Source: Ignavibacteria bacterium UBA2333 (GTDB taxonomy: Bacteria > Bacteroidota > Ignavibacteria > Kapaibacteriales > Kapaibacteriaceae). Taken from it: a DNA stretch of 64,000 bases. A program made the position numbers and the translations under genes. Shown one piece after another: positions 51,573-59,777 of this stretch. Under the pieces are notes generated by a model. It made no database searches. It had not been told where the DNA came from and worked only from the letters and a program-made list of their open reading frames with translations. The stretch spans positions 1 through 64,000 of the forward strand of contig DDUR01000034.1 in assembly GCA_002344895.1 (NCBI GenBank), in the 5' to 3' direction. Position 1 is the first letter of the stretch, and every line of letters starts with the position of its first letter.

Positions 51573-52432
51573 AAACGTTTGCGCCTCGTAAGGCGTTTAG
51601 TCAGAATTTCTTAACCGACGGTCGTACGGCGGCAAAGATTGCGGCCACACTGGAGGTCGGACCATCAGACGTTGTGCTTGAAATTGGACCGGGCCCAGGA
51701 GCGTTGACGGAACACCTCGTTCGGACTGGTTCGCATGTAACGGCGATAGATCTTGATGAGCGCGCAGTGGCTCATCTGCGGCAACAGGCTTGGGCTGGAA
51801 ATGTCGACATACGGTATGGAGACATTCTTACGTGCGATCTCACCACCCTGTGGCCGGGTACAGAACGTCACCAAAGGAATGTCATCGGAAACATTCCCTA
51901 TGCGATCACGAGTGAGATATTGTTCTGGCTGTTTGATGGTGCTGAGAATCTCCGACGTGCGGTAATCATGATGCAACGTGAAGTTGCAGAAAGGCTCGTA
52001 GCTCAACCACGCACGAAGGAATACGGGGTTCTCACCGTTGCCGCGTCACTTGTGAGTACGCCCCGTCTCATGTTTCATGTAAAGCCGGGTTCATTCTTTC
52101 CTAGGCCTTCTGTAACCAGCAGCGTTGTACGTTTTGACTTTCATGACCAGTTGAGGGATCTGCCATTTCGGCGTCTGTTCATGGTCTATGTCCGCGCCGC
52201 ATTTTCTCAACGACGGAAGGTTCTTGCAAACTCATTAAAGACGTGGGCAACGTCGACGCTCAAAAGTGATCTTCGTGAACTCGCATCCATCGTCATAACG
52301 TCAACGGGTGTTGACATTATGACGGCTCGCGCTGAGGAGCTCACCATAGAACAGCACATTGAGGTGTATTTCGCTTTGATAAATGAACATCACGTCAGCG
52401 AAGAGGGAAAGGGGCATATAAGGGGCATATGA
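51569..52432 (+). CDS. rsmA: 16S rRNA dimethyladenosine transferase KsgA/RsmA
   Basis: Dimethylates two adjacent adenines in the 3' end of 16S rRNA. PRKAFSQNFLTD, VLEIGPGPGALTEHL (SAM binding), VTAIDLDERA, GDILTCDL and the catalytic NIPYAI are intact, with FFPRPSVTSSVVRF downstream; 287 aa. GTG start overlaps the HIT stop. The last codons contain a GGGGC pair, and the stop overlaps the next ATG (ATGA). Confidence 0.96.
   Translation: MKTFAPRKAFSQNFLTDGRTAAKIAATLEVGPSDVVLEIGPGPGALTEHLVRTGSHVTAIDLDERAVAHLRQQAWAGNVDIRYGDILTCDLTTLWPGTERHQRNVIGNIPYAITSEILFWLFDGAENLRRAVIMMQREVAERLVAQPRTKEYGVLTVAASLVSTPRLMFHVKPGSFFPRPSVTSSVVRFDFHDQLRDLPFRRLFMVYVRAAFSQRRKVLANSLKTWATSTLKSDLRELASIVITSTGVDIMTARAEELTIEQHIEVYFALINEHHVSEEGKGHIRGI
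52411..52426 (+). repeat. GGGGC direct pair, 11-nt period
   Basis: AAAGGGGCATATAAGGGGC over the last codons of rsmA, just before the PAP2 gene ATG. Confidence 0.7.
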
Positions 52433-53394
52433 ACGACGTACTCCGTAGTCTACTCGGAAGAATGCGAGCAAATGTCATAGCCTACGATGTCTATGTCGTC
52501 ATCGTTATGGCCGTGTACTGCATACTTGCCATCGTATATTATCCATCGGTACCCGGTGCTCTGGCTGTCCTGCAACAGGACATCATTATTGCGATCGCCA
52601 TTGTGGCACTCGTACTTGTTTGGACCATAACGGAGCATGGCCTGTTTGGTATGCTGCGCCGTTTTTACGTGATACCGGTGGTCTATCTCATGTATGATCA
52701 GGTGCATGTATTTGTGAGGGCAGTTCATCCCATTGACTATGATAACCTGCTGATTGAGGCCGATCGCTGGCTTTTTGGTACTGATCCTACTGTTTGGCTC
52801 GCACAATGGAGTTTTCCTGCACTTACTGAATATCTACAAGTCTGCTATTTCCTGTTCTATCTCCTTCCTATCATGCATGCTGTTGAATTGTGGCGGCGTC
52901 ACGATATGGATCGACTCGACACGTTTGCTCGTGCGATGACGTTTTGTTACTTCATCAGCTACCTGGCGTACTTTGTGATGCCTGCGATCGGCCCACGGTT
53001 TACGATTCACGACTTCTCGCTCATCAACACCGACCTGCCTGGACTTCTGTTCACGCCCGTCCTTCGAGACCTTATTGACGTCGGCGGGGGAATCGGTCGT
53101 GGAGTAGTCGATCCTGCATTGGTTGTGAACCGTGACTGTATGCCCAGTGGCCATACGTGGTTAACGCTCGTTAACATTATCCTCGGATTCCGATTCCGAT
53201 CCAAATTCCGTTGGGTATTCTTCCTGATTGGCGGAAGTCTAATATTCTCAACGGTTTACCTGCGATATCACTACGTCGTCGACGTCATCGTCGGTGCTCT
53301 TCTAGCGGTTGTGACACTTCGGCTAGAACCATCGGTAAATGCGGCGATCAGAAAATGGCTCACCGGAGACGTGACTGTGGATAAGTCCCGGTAA
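52429..53394 (+). CDS. PAP2-family membrane phosphatase/phosphotransferase
   Basis: A 321-aa integral membrane protein with six or more hydrophobic helices. PAP2 active-site motifs are CMPSGHTWLTL and STVYLRYHYVVDVIVGALLA, with FVMPAIGPRF before them. This subgroup includes the inositol phosphorylceramide synthase-like enzymes (AUR1 type) of Bacteroidota; simple lipid phosphatase is the alternative. Translationally coupled to rsmA. Confidence 0.85.
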   Translation: MNDVLRSLLGRMRANVIAYDVYVVIVMAVYCILAIVYYPSVPGALAVLQQDIIIAIAIVALVLVWTITEHGLFGMLRRFYVIPVVYLMYDQVHVFVRAVHPIDYDNLLIEADRWLFGTDPTVWLAQWSFPALTEYLQVCYFLFYLLPIMHAVELWRRHDMDRLDTFARAMTFCYFISYLAYFVMPAIGPRFTIHDFSLINTDLPGLLFTPVLRDLIDVGGGIGRGVVDPALVVNRDCMPSGHTWLTLVNIILGFRFRSKFRWVFFLIGGSLIFSTVYLRYHYVVDVIVGALLAVVTLRLEPSVNAAIRKWLTGDVTVDKSR

Positions 53395-53470
53395 CATTTC
53401 CGTGTAACCTTTTGACGTCACGGTTGTTGTTAGTGGTACGGACCCCAAAAACTTACACGCAACGGCATAC

Positions 53471-53486
53471 TTTCCAGGCTTGGAAA
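53471..53486. promoter_or_regulatory. Palindrome and candidate promoter upstream of the major surface gene
   Basis: TTTCCAGGCTTGGAAA has 6-nt arms. It includes TTG (53480-53482), about 24 nt before TATTTTAC (53502-53509), a plausible -33/-7 pair. It could be an operator overlapping the promoter. Confidence 0.4.
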
Positions 53487-53607
53487 ATCGGCGAAAGCGT
53501 GTATTTTACGGGGATGAGTTGTGAAGAGATCTTCACACTCACACTCAACAGCGCCATCCGATCAAATGAAACAACTTTCGTCACACTTAACATTCACGGG
53601 AGATCGC

Positions 53608-56600
53608 ATGATGCGAAATGGTTTCCCACGATTCCGGACATTCGTCGCGGCCCTATTGGCCATTGTAGCGAGTGCTGGAGTTATCACGGCGCAGGTAACA
53701 GAGCGCCGAGGGTCTATGTCCCTCGTCGAAGGACGACGGTACATGGTGGCATTCCCAAAGGTCTGGGCTAGTCCGACCGAACTTCCACTTCCACAGCCAA
53801 TGCAGTTGTGGATTTCGTCGAAGGTCAAGGCGAAGGTGCGGATTGAGACACCTGCCGGGATCAACGATGCTGGGCGAATCTCACGTGAAGTCGTGGTTGA
53901 GCCGAACAAGACGTTTAAGCTTCCGATCGACAAGGCATATATGCCCGTACCGGAAGAATCAGAGCGTCGCCTCGGATACGGTATTCAGGTAACGGCTGAC
54001 AAGCCGATCTCTGTTTCGACGTATCAGGCATGGCAAGGAAACGGCGAGCTTGCTCGTCACATTCCTGTTGAAGCTTGGGGTAAGACATACTACTCCATGA
54101 ACTTTTATCAGGATCGTTATGGCACAGGATCTCCGTACAAGGAGCGTCCAAGCCAGATCGTTGTTATTGCTGACAAGGACCAAACGGTTGTTACGTACAC
54201 GCCGACGGTTGGCACACAAGGTGGTGCTGATGCTCCGCCAACGCCAAAGGGTTCGTCGCGTACCGTTACACTCGAGCGTGGCGAAATCTTTGTCATCAGC
54301 GACAAGATCATCTCAAACCAGATCAAGGAATTTTCGACAGACCTCTCCGGTACCTTTATCCGCGCATCGAAGCCGGTCGGTATCGTTTCGGGTCACACGA
54401 AGGTTGCCATCATGCGCTATCCGGACATTCTGCCTCCAACGGGTGGATTTGCCGCTGAAGCGCACTTTGTGCGGAACAACGTCCATGACTTTGTTCTTCC
54501 GATCGAAATGGCCGGAACTCGTTTTGTCACGACGCCATGTATGTACACGGCTGCTCGCGTAACGGGTCTTGGTGCACAAGAGTTTGGTATTGATGACGAC
54601 CGTGGTGATGTTGTTCGCGTTGTTGCAACGGAAGACAACACAACGGTTCGCGCAATGCGTCAGGATGGAAGTGGCCTTCTGAACAAGTTCCTCCTTCGTA
54701 AGAAGGGTGATTCGTATCTCGAAACGTCACTTGAAGTTGCTACGTACTGGGAAACGGACAAGCCAGTCCTCATGGGTCAGTATGGCAAGTCCTATGCAAA
54801 GATTCTTCCTCCAGTCTTTGGTGTAGAAGGATCAAAGAGCAAGGCTCCTGAAACACCAATGGGTCACCCAACGGTTGAGTCGGGCATGCCGATGTTCCAA
54901 TACATTCCATCGGTTGACCGCTGGGTCTCCTACGGTGTCTTTAACGCACCGGAACAGATGGACAACTTCTTCAACATCACGTTTAAGACGAGCGAAGTTT
55001 CGCAGATCAAGTTTGATGGCCGCCGGATGAATTCCGTCTTTGGTGGTGCTATCAAGCCAATCCCTGGAACAGAGTACTCCTTTATTCGCACGACAATCGG
55101 TGCTGGTGACCACGTCATCGAATCCGACAACGAAAATGTACGTTGGGCAGCCTGGAACTATGGATCGTATGACGGTCTGCAGCAAGGACGCGCCTACGGT
55201 ACACCGATCTCCATTGACCTTGCAATTCCGTGCGAAGACTCTCTGACAGTAACAGAGGAACTCGTTTGCGGTGATGTAACAGGTGAGTGCAAGATCCTCC
55301 CAGAAAACACATCGTGCGGCGCAATCTTCGGCATCTATGCTGAAAGTGTTGACAATTACGAACTCGTTCTGCCAGAAACGTTTGTACCTGGTGACAAGCG
55401 CACGACGTTTAACGTAAATGTTCTTGACAAGACAAAGGATGCAACGGCAACGATCATGTTCGTTTCCCGTTCAGGCAAGTGGATTGAAAAGACATATACG
55501 TACATCGCTGACAAGATCACATGGGATCCGACCTCACTGAACTGGGGTACGATTGCTCTAGCGACACCTGTCGTGAAGCAAATGTCCATCACAAATGCTT
55601 CGACAGACCGTCCTGTGACGATCAAGCGTCTCCGTGTTTCTCGTGCAGATGTCTTTAAACTCAATCCAGAAGGCCCATTCACACTCGGTCCTGGTGAGTC
55701 ACGTACAATTGAAATCACAGCTACGATCGCAGCAATCGATCCGATCATCGATACGGTCATTGCTGAACTCGAGTGCTTTGAAGTCAAGACAACGGAACTC
55801 CGCGTCCGCGGTGAAGCTCCAGCCATCTTTGTTGGTGATCAGGAGTGGGTCAACGTAGCAGCAAGCAACGTTGCCGGTGTTCTGAAGGATGTTGAAATCG
55901 TCAACGGTGGTAAGGTTGAGCTGATCGTAACAGATTACGATCGGAACCTCCTCCCAGCTACGAGTGACGCGAACAGCAAGAAGAATTACTTCTTCGGTCC
56001 AGTTGGTCTTAACGAAGCACTTCCACTCACGCTGCAAGCAGGTGAGCGGTTCAAGTTCCAGGTTCGTTACAGCCCACTGAATGAAGCTAACGTCACACAT
56101 CGTGTTGAAGTACCGTTCGAATCAAACGCTACTGGTCCGGACAACATCGCAATTCTCGTCGGTAACGGCGTAGAGTCGAACGTAGATGCTGTTATCGAGC
56201 CATGGAATGAGCGCGTTGTAGACGGTGTCCAAACAGCTCAGGGCATCACAACGTACAAGAAGAACTTCCGCTTCAGCAACGTCGGTACAGAGGTTGTACG
56301 CTTTAACGGTATCACAATCCGTAATGCCTCTGCTCCAGTCTTTAACGTGATTGTCTCCGAAAACAACTTTGGTTCCTTCCCAGTTGATGCTGGTGCGGCC
56401 CAAGGTGAACTGTACGTAGCTGTCACGTTTACGCCAACAGAAGCTGCTGCTCGCGCTGCTGAGCGTAATGACTACAAGGCAGAAGCAGTACTGAACTACA
56501 CAGAACTCAAGACGGGCGAAACAAAGGACCTCGTTGTTGAGCTGAACGGTACAGCATGGCAGCCACAAGTCAAGGGTGCTGATCACAACTTTGGCACAAT

Positions 56601-58134
56601 GGATATCGCAGCTCCAGCAGTTACGACGTCTATCACAGTGTCGAACGATCACTATCAAGATGTTGTGAACCCAACGGACGGAACAACGAAGGGTACACAC
56701 AGCGTGAAGGTCATCGGCCTTGAACTCATTGGTGCCAATGATGGTAAGATTGAGATCCTCAATCCGCCATCCCCAGCTGCTCCATGGATTCTTAACCCAG
56801 GTGAATCAACAACGTTTGACGCTCGTTTCACGCCGTCACTCGCTGGTACAGGCACGTTTGAAGTTGACTACCGTATCGTTACGGAGCAAACAACGTTCGG
56901 CGCTGCTTCCTTCGACCCGACGTACAAGATCCGTGCTGCCGTAACAGGTGGTTCGTTTACGCCAGGTACAGGTTCAGTAGATGTATGGGTGAATAACTCA
57001 GCCGACATCACGGTTCCTGTTAACCACGATCAAGCGACAACGAAGGTCTTCAACATTGGTCTGCCAGCTGGTCCAGACGCTGGTTCATTCAGTATCGTTG
57101 AGCCTGCAAACGGTGAACTCACGATTGCACCAGGTGCAACAGGGTACATCCGCGTCCGCTTCACACCTGGTAAGGTTTCGAAGCTGGCACCAGGTCAGAA
57201 CGCTGCTACATTAGATCAGACAAAGGCAGGAGATCTTGGTGGAAGTTTCCGCGCAACGGGAGCCTACACAGCAACGATTCCTGTTACGGACGCTGCAAAC
57301 GGCGAAACAAAGGATGCTACGGTATCTGGTAACGGTCTCTTCGTTGAAACAACGAATGGTATCGGAACCTATACAATCGCGCCTGGAAACTACGTCGATG
57401 TAGCCATCGAGCTGAAGAACACACCAGAGAATATTTCTCTTGGTCAGGTTCGCGGATATCGTGCCTACGTCAACTTTGATTCAACAATTCTCCGTGTTTC
57501 GCCATCAACTCCTGTAGTCCTTGCTGGAACACAGGCAGCTAACTGGCAAATCAAGAACGTTGATCTTAGCATCCGTGGTCAGATCATCCTCGATCTCGAA
57601 GCTGACAACACGAAGGAAGCTCTGAATGGTGACATTAACCTTCCACTCGTAAAGGTTCGTTTTGAAGGCTTCCTTGGCAAGGGTCTTGACCAGAACAAGC
57701 CAATGACGTCGCCTCTGACACTCTACGGATTTGTGTACTACACAGACCTTTCGAATCTCGCACCAGGTCTTACGAGCCCGAACTTTGTCTACATCCATGA
57801 CATCCCGGGTTCAATCACAGTAGATCTCAAGTGCGCCAATACGAAGCGTCTGGTAAGCATGTCAGGAACGAACTATGGTGTTCGTCCAATTGCACCAAAT
57901 CCAGTCACAAGCAACGCCGTGATTAACTACTCAATCGGTCTTGATGGTCTCACACGTATCGTGCTCTTCGACGCCCTTGGCAACGAAGTGATGACGATCG
58001 TTAACGAGCGCCTCTCGATCGGTACGTATGAGACAACGGTTGACCTCTCGACGCTCCCAACAGGCACGTACTACTATCGTGTCATCTCGGGTCCGTTTAC
58101 GAGCGATCCATTCTCGATTACGGTCGTGCGTTAA
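53608..58134 (+). CDS. Major surface protein: IgGFc-binding-like, ASH repeats, T9SS tail
   Basis: A 1508-aa secreted protein. Signal peptide ending AGVITAQ, then a region like the IgGFc-binding domain (RRYMVAFPKVW, GIQVTADKPISVSTYQAW, VIADKDQTVVTYTP, RASKPVGIVSGHTK, VVATEDNTTVRAM), several ASH domains (WGTIALATPVVKQMSITNAS), a cohesin-like module (DVAIELKNTPENISLGQVRGYRAYVNFD) and a T9SS type A tail (IAPNPVTSNAVINYSIG...LPTGTYYYRVIS). Codon use is strongly biased (AAG, AAC, ATC, GGT, CGT/CGC) compared with its neighbours, pointing to high expression. ATG 53608 or 53611 follows GGGAGA; GTG 53521 is in frame but would bury the signal peptide. Leader of about 90 nt. Structural S-layer-like role is inferred. 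Confidence 0.87.
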   Translation: MMRNGFPRFRTFVAALLAIVASAGVITAQVTERRGSMSLVEGRRYMVAFPKVWASPTELPLPQPMQLWISSKVKAKVRIETPAGINDAGRISREVVVEPNKTFKLPIDKAYMPVPEESERRLGYGIQVTADKPISVSTYQAWQGNGELARHIPVEAWGKTYYSMNFYQDRYGTGSPYKERPSQIVVIADKDQTVVTYTPTVGTQGGADAPPTPKGSSRTVTLERGEIFVISDKIISNQIKEFSTDLSGTFIRASKPVGIVSGHTKVAIMRYPDILPPTGGFAAEAHFVRNNVHDFVLPIEMAGTRFVTTPCMYTAARVTGLGAQEFGIDDDRGDVVRVVATEDNTTVRAMRQDGSGLLNKFLLRKKGDSYLETSLEVATYWETDKPVLMGQYGKSYAKILPPVFGVEGSKSKAPETPMGHPTVESGMPMFQYIPSVDRWVSYGVFNAPEQMDNFFNITFKTSEVSQIKFDGRRMNSVFGGAIKPIPGTEYSFIRTTIGAGDHVIESDNENVRWAAWNYGSYDGLQQGRAYGTPISIDLAIPCEDSLTVTEELVCGDVTGECKILPENTSCGAIFGIYAESVDNYELVLPETFVPGDKRTTFNVNVLDKTKDATATIMFVSRSGKWIEKTYTYIADKITWDPTSLNWGTIALATPVVKQMSITNASTDRPVTIKRLRVSRADVFKLNPEGPFTLGPGESRTIEITATIAAIDPIIDTVIAELECFEVKTTELRVRGEAPAIFVGDQEWVNVAASNVAGVLKDVEIVNGGKVELIVTDYDRNLLPATSDANSKKNYFFGPVGLNEALPLTLQAGERFKFQVRYSPLNEANVTHRVEVPFESNATGPDNIAILVGNGVESNVDAVIEPWNERVVDGVQTAQGITTYKKNFRFSNVGTEVVRFNGITIRNASAPVFNVIVSENNFGSFPVDAGAAQGELYVAVTFTPTEAAARAAERNDYKAEAVLNYTELKTGETKDLVVELNGTAWQPQVKGADHNFGTMDIAAPAVTTSITVSNDHYQDVVNPTDGTTKGTHSVKVIGLELIGANDGKIEILNPPSPAAPWILNPGESTTFDARFTPSLAGTGTFEVDYRIVTEQTTFGAASFDPTYKIRAAVTGGSFTPGTGSVDVWVNNSADITVPVNHDQATTKVFNIGLPAGPDAGSFSIVEPANGELTIAPGATGYIRVRFTPGKVSKLAPGQNAATLDQTKAGDLGGSFRATGAYTATIPVTDAANGETKDATVSGNGLFVETTNGIGTYTIAPGNYVDVAIELKNTPENISLGQVRGYRAYVNFDSTILRVSPSTPVVLAGTQAANWQIKNVDLSIRGQIILDLEADNTKEALNGDINLPLVKVRFEGFLGKGLDQNKPMTSPLTLYGFVYYTDLSNLAPGLTSPNFVYIHDIPGSITVDLKCANTKRLVSMSGTNYGVRPIAPNPVTSNAVINYSIGLDGLTRIVLFDALGNEVMTIVNERLSIGTYETTVDLSTLPTGTYYYRVISGPFTSDPFSITVVR

Positions 58135-58156
58135 TCCGCACAGAAATCTCGACGTA

Positions 58157-58197
58157 CGACCCTCTTCTGCGAACGCAGAAGAGGGTCGCGTCGTTTA
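58157..58197 (+). terminator. Strong hairpin after the major surface gene
   Basis: A 14-bp perfect stem, CGACCCTCTTCTGC/GCAGAAGAGGGTCG, with loop GAAC, followed by CGTCGTTTAT. The T-run is short but the stem is very stable. Confidence 0.75.
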
Positions 58198-58227
58198 TAA
58201 GAGTACCGTAACTTGACGTAACGATTT

Positions 58228-58241
58228 ACCCCCTTTGCCCC
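58228..58241 (-). repeat. GGGGC/GGGGT direct pair, 9-nt period
   Basis: Minus strand AGGGGGCAAAGGGGGT, intergenic, 9 nt before the sorbosone-dehydrogenase-like ATG. Confidence 0.6.
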
Positions 58242-58250
58242 CTACCCAAG

Positions 58251-59777
58251 ATGGCTCTCCTACGTTGTTCCCTTGCCACAATCCTCATAGCTGTAACGAT
58301 GAGTACGGCTCAGGAGGTACCATGGACACCAACTCAGTCCACGGGACTTACATCCGTGCGCATTACAACACCGGAAAAGTATCGTTTTACAAGTCTGGAT
58401 GCCGAGGAATTTCGATTATCTGTTCCGGAAGGGTGGACCGTGCAGGTCTATGCGGCTGGGCTGTTGTTTGCGAAACCGAGATTTATGGCGTGGGGGCCCG
58501 ATAGTGTTTTGTATGTGGCCAACATGAATCGCTCGAACATTCTTGCACTGCCGGATAAAAACCGTGATGGTGTAGCCGATACTATTCTTGTTGCTGCCTC
58601 AGGTTTCAGTTTCGGGAATGATGTTCGGTTCTATCGAGATACAATGTTTGTTGCCCAGGAAGCAGGTCTCGTAAAATTGTGGCGGTCAAATCCTTCCTCA
58701 ACCACGTTTGATCAACGTGCTGTTGTTATCAATAAAGCACAACAACCAAATCAAACGGGTGGTAATCACCGAACACGTACCGTTGTGCTTGATACCAATA
58801 CACAACGAATTTACTTTTCTGTCGGTTCGCGTTCTAATGCAGCTCGTGAATCAACCGTCGGAGCTGAACGTGCAACCATTGAAGAGTATGCATGGGATGG
58901 TACCGGACGACGCGTATTTGCTCACGGAGTTCGTAATGCTGTTGGAATGACACTGCATCCTCGAACGGGACGGCTATGGGCGAACAATAACGGTTCGGAT
59001 AATCAGGGTAATGACGTTCCGCCTGAGTGGGTTGACATTGTTCGAGATCAAGGATTTTATGGATATCCTATAGCATATCATGTTGGTAACTGGATGAACT
59101 TTTCTATCGGCGGATATGGCAATCTTTTGCCGCTAACGGCACGAGATAGCCAGAACGTTGCCTCGATGGTTCCACCAGCTGCACTCGTAGCAGCACATTG
59201 TGCTCCTATGGCCATTGAATTTGTCGACGGTGAGTGTGAACGACGTCTAGGCACCGGTGCGTTGATGGTCATGCGAGGTTCATGGAACAGATCACCTGCA
59301 AGCGGAGCAAAGGTTGTGTTTTTGGAATTCGATAATGATGAGGATACCATTGCGAACGTCGTACGGGATGTTGTAACTGGATTTATGCGTGACTCTACGA
59401 ATACGGAAACACGGTGGGCGCGTCCAGTCGGTCTTGTTACAGCGGCAGATGGTTCGTTTTACCTTTCACTTGACGACGGCAAACCATGTATCCTCAAGTT
59501 TACACCTCCACCACGAACGTCGGTACGTGAGCAACATGGGACTGGCTCGCTGATTCGTAGGTCATCACACGGGCTTGAAGTGACGGCAGGTTCCTATGCG
59601 ACCGTCACGATCTATGATCTGGTAGGAAGACTTGTGTTTCGGGGTGTCACAGATGATCATGGACGGTTATTGATTTCGCGTCCGACACAACCACAGCCCG
59701 GTCCGCTTGCCGTTGTTGTTACAACGTTGCAGGCGTCGAAAACTGAGCTTATTCTGTTTGATTCTTCAAACGAATAA
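58251..59777 (+). CDS. Sorbosone dehydrogenase / PQQ-type sugar dehydrogenase-like secreted protein
   Basis: A 508-aa secreted protein with signal peptide (to STAQ) and a six-bladed propeller resembling sorbosone/soluble glucose dehydrogenases: VPEGWTVQVYAAGL, LYVANMNRSNILALPDKNRDGVAD, IYFSVGSRSN, VFAHGVRNAVGMTLHPRTGRLW and NNGSDNQGNDVPPEWVDIV. A C-terminal segment (about 440-505, SYATVTIYDLVGRLVFRGV) resembles a shortened T9SS tail. Actual substrate and PQQ dependence are unproven. Its 3' end overlaps convergent kdtA by 29 nt. A GGGGC-type pair lies just upstream of the ATG. Confidence 0.82.
   Translation: MALLRCSLATILIAVTMSTAQEVPWTPTQSTGLTSVRITTPEKYRFTSLDAEEFRLSVPEGWTVQVYAAGLLFAKPRFMAWGPDSVLYVANMNRSNILALPDKNRDGVADTILVAASGFSFGNDVRFYRDTMFVAQEAGLVKLWRSNPSSTTFDQRAVVINKAQQPNQTGGNHRTRTVVLDTNTQRIYFSVGSRSNAARESTVGAERATIEEYAWDGTGRRVFAHGVRNAVGMTLHPRTGRLWANNNGSDNQGNDVPPEWVDIVRDQGFYGYPIAYHVGNWMNFSIGGYGNLLPLTARDSQNVASMVPPAALVAAHCAPMAIEFVDGECERRLGTGALMVMRGSWNRSPASGAKVVFLEFDNDEDTIANVVRDVVTGFMRDSTNTETRWARPVGLVTAADGSFYLSLDDGKPCILKFTPPPRTSVREQHGTGSLIRRSSHGLEVTAGSYATVTIYDLVGRLVFRGVTDDHGRLLISRPTQPQPGPLAVVVTTLQASKTELILFDSSNE

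Noticed and set aside
53413..53420. TGACGTCA palindrome as a regulatory site
   Set aside because: Eight bases, with similar sequences elsewhere by chance (for example near 8824), and not positioned relative to a clear promoter.
56122..56700. 192-codon minus-strand frame inside the major surface gene
   Set aside because: Produced by the strong codon bias of the real gene; no start signal and no domain.
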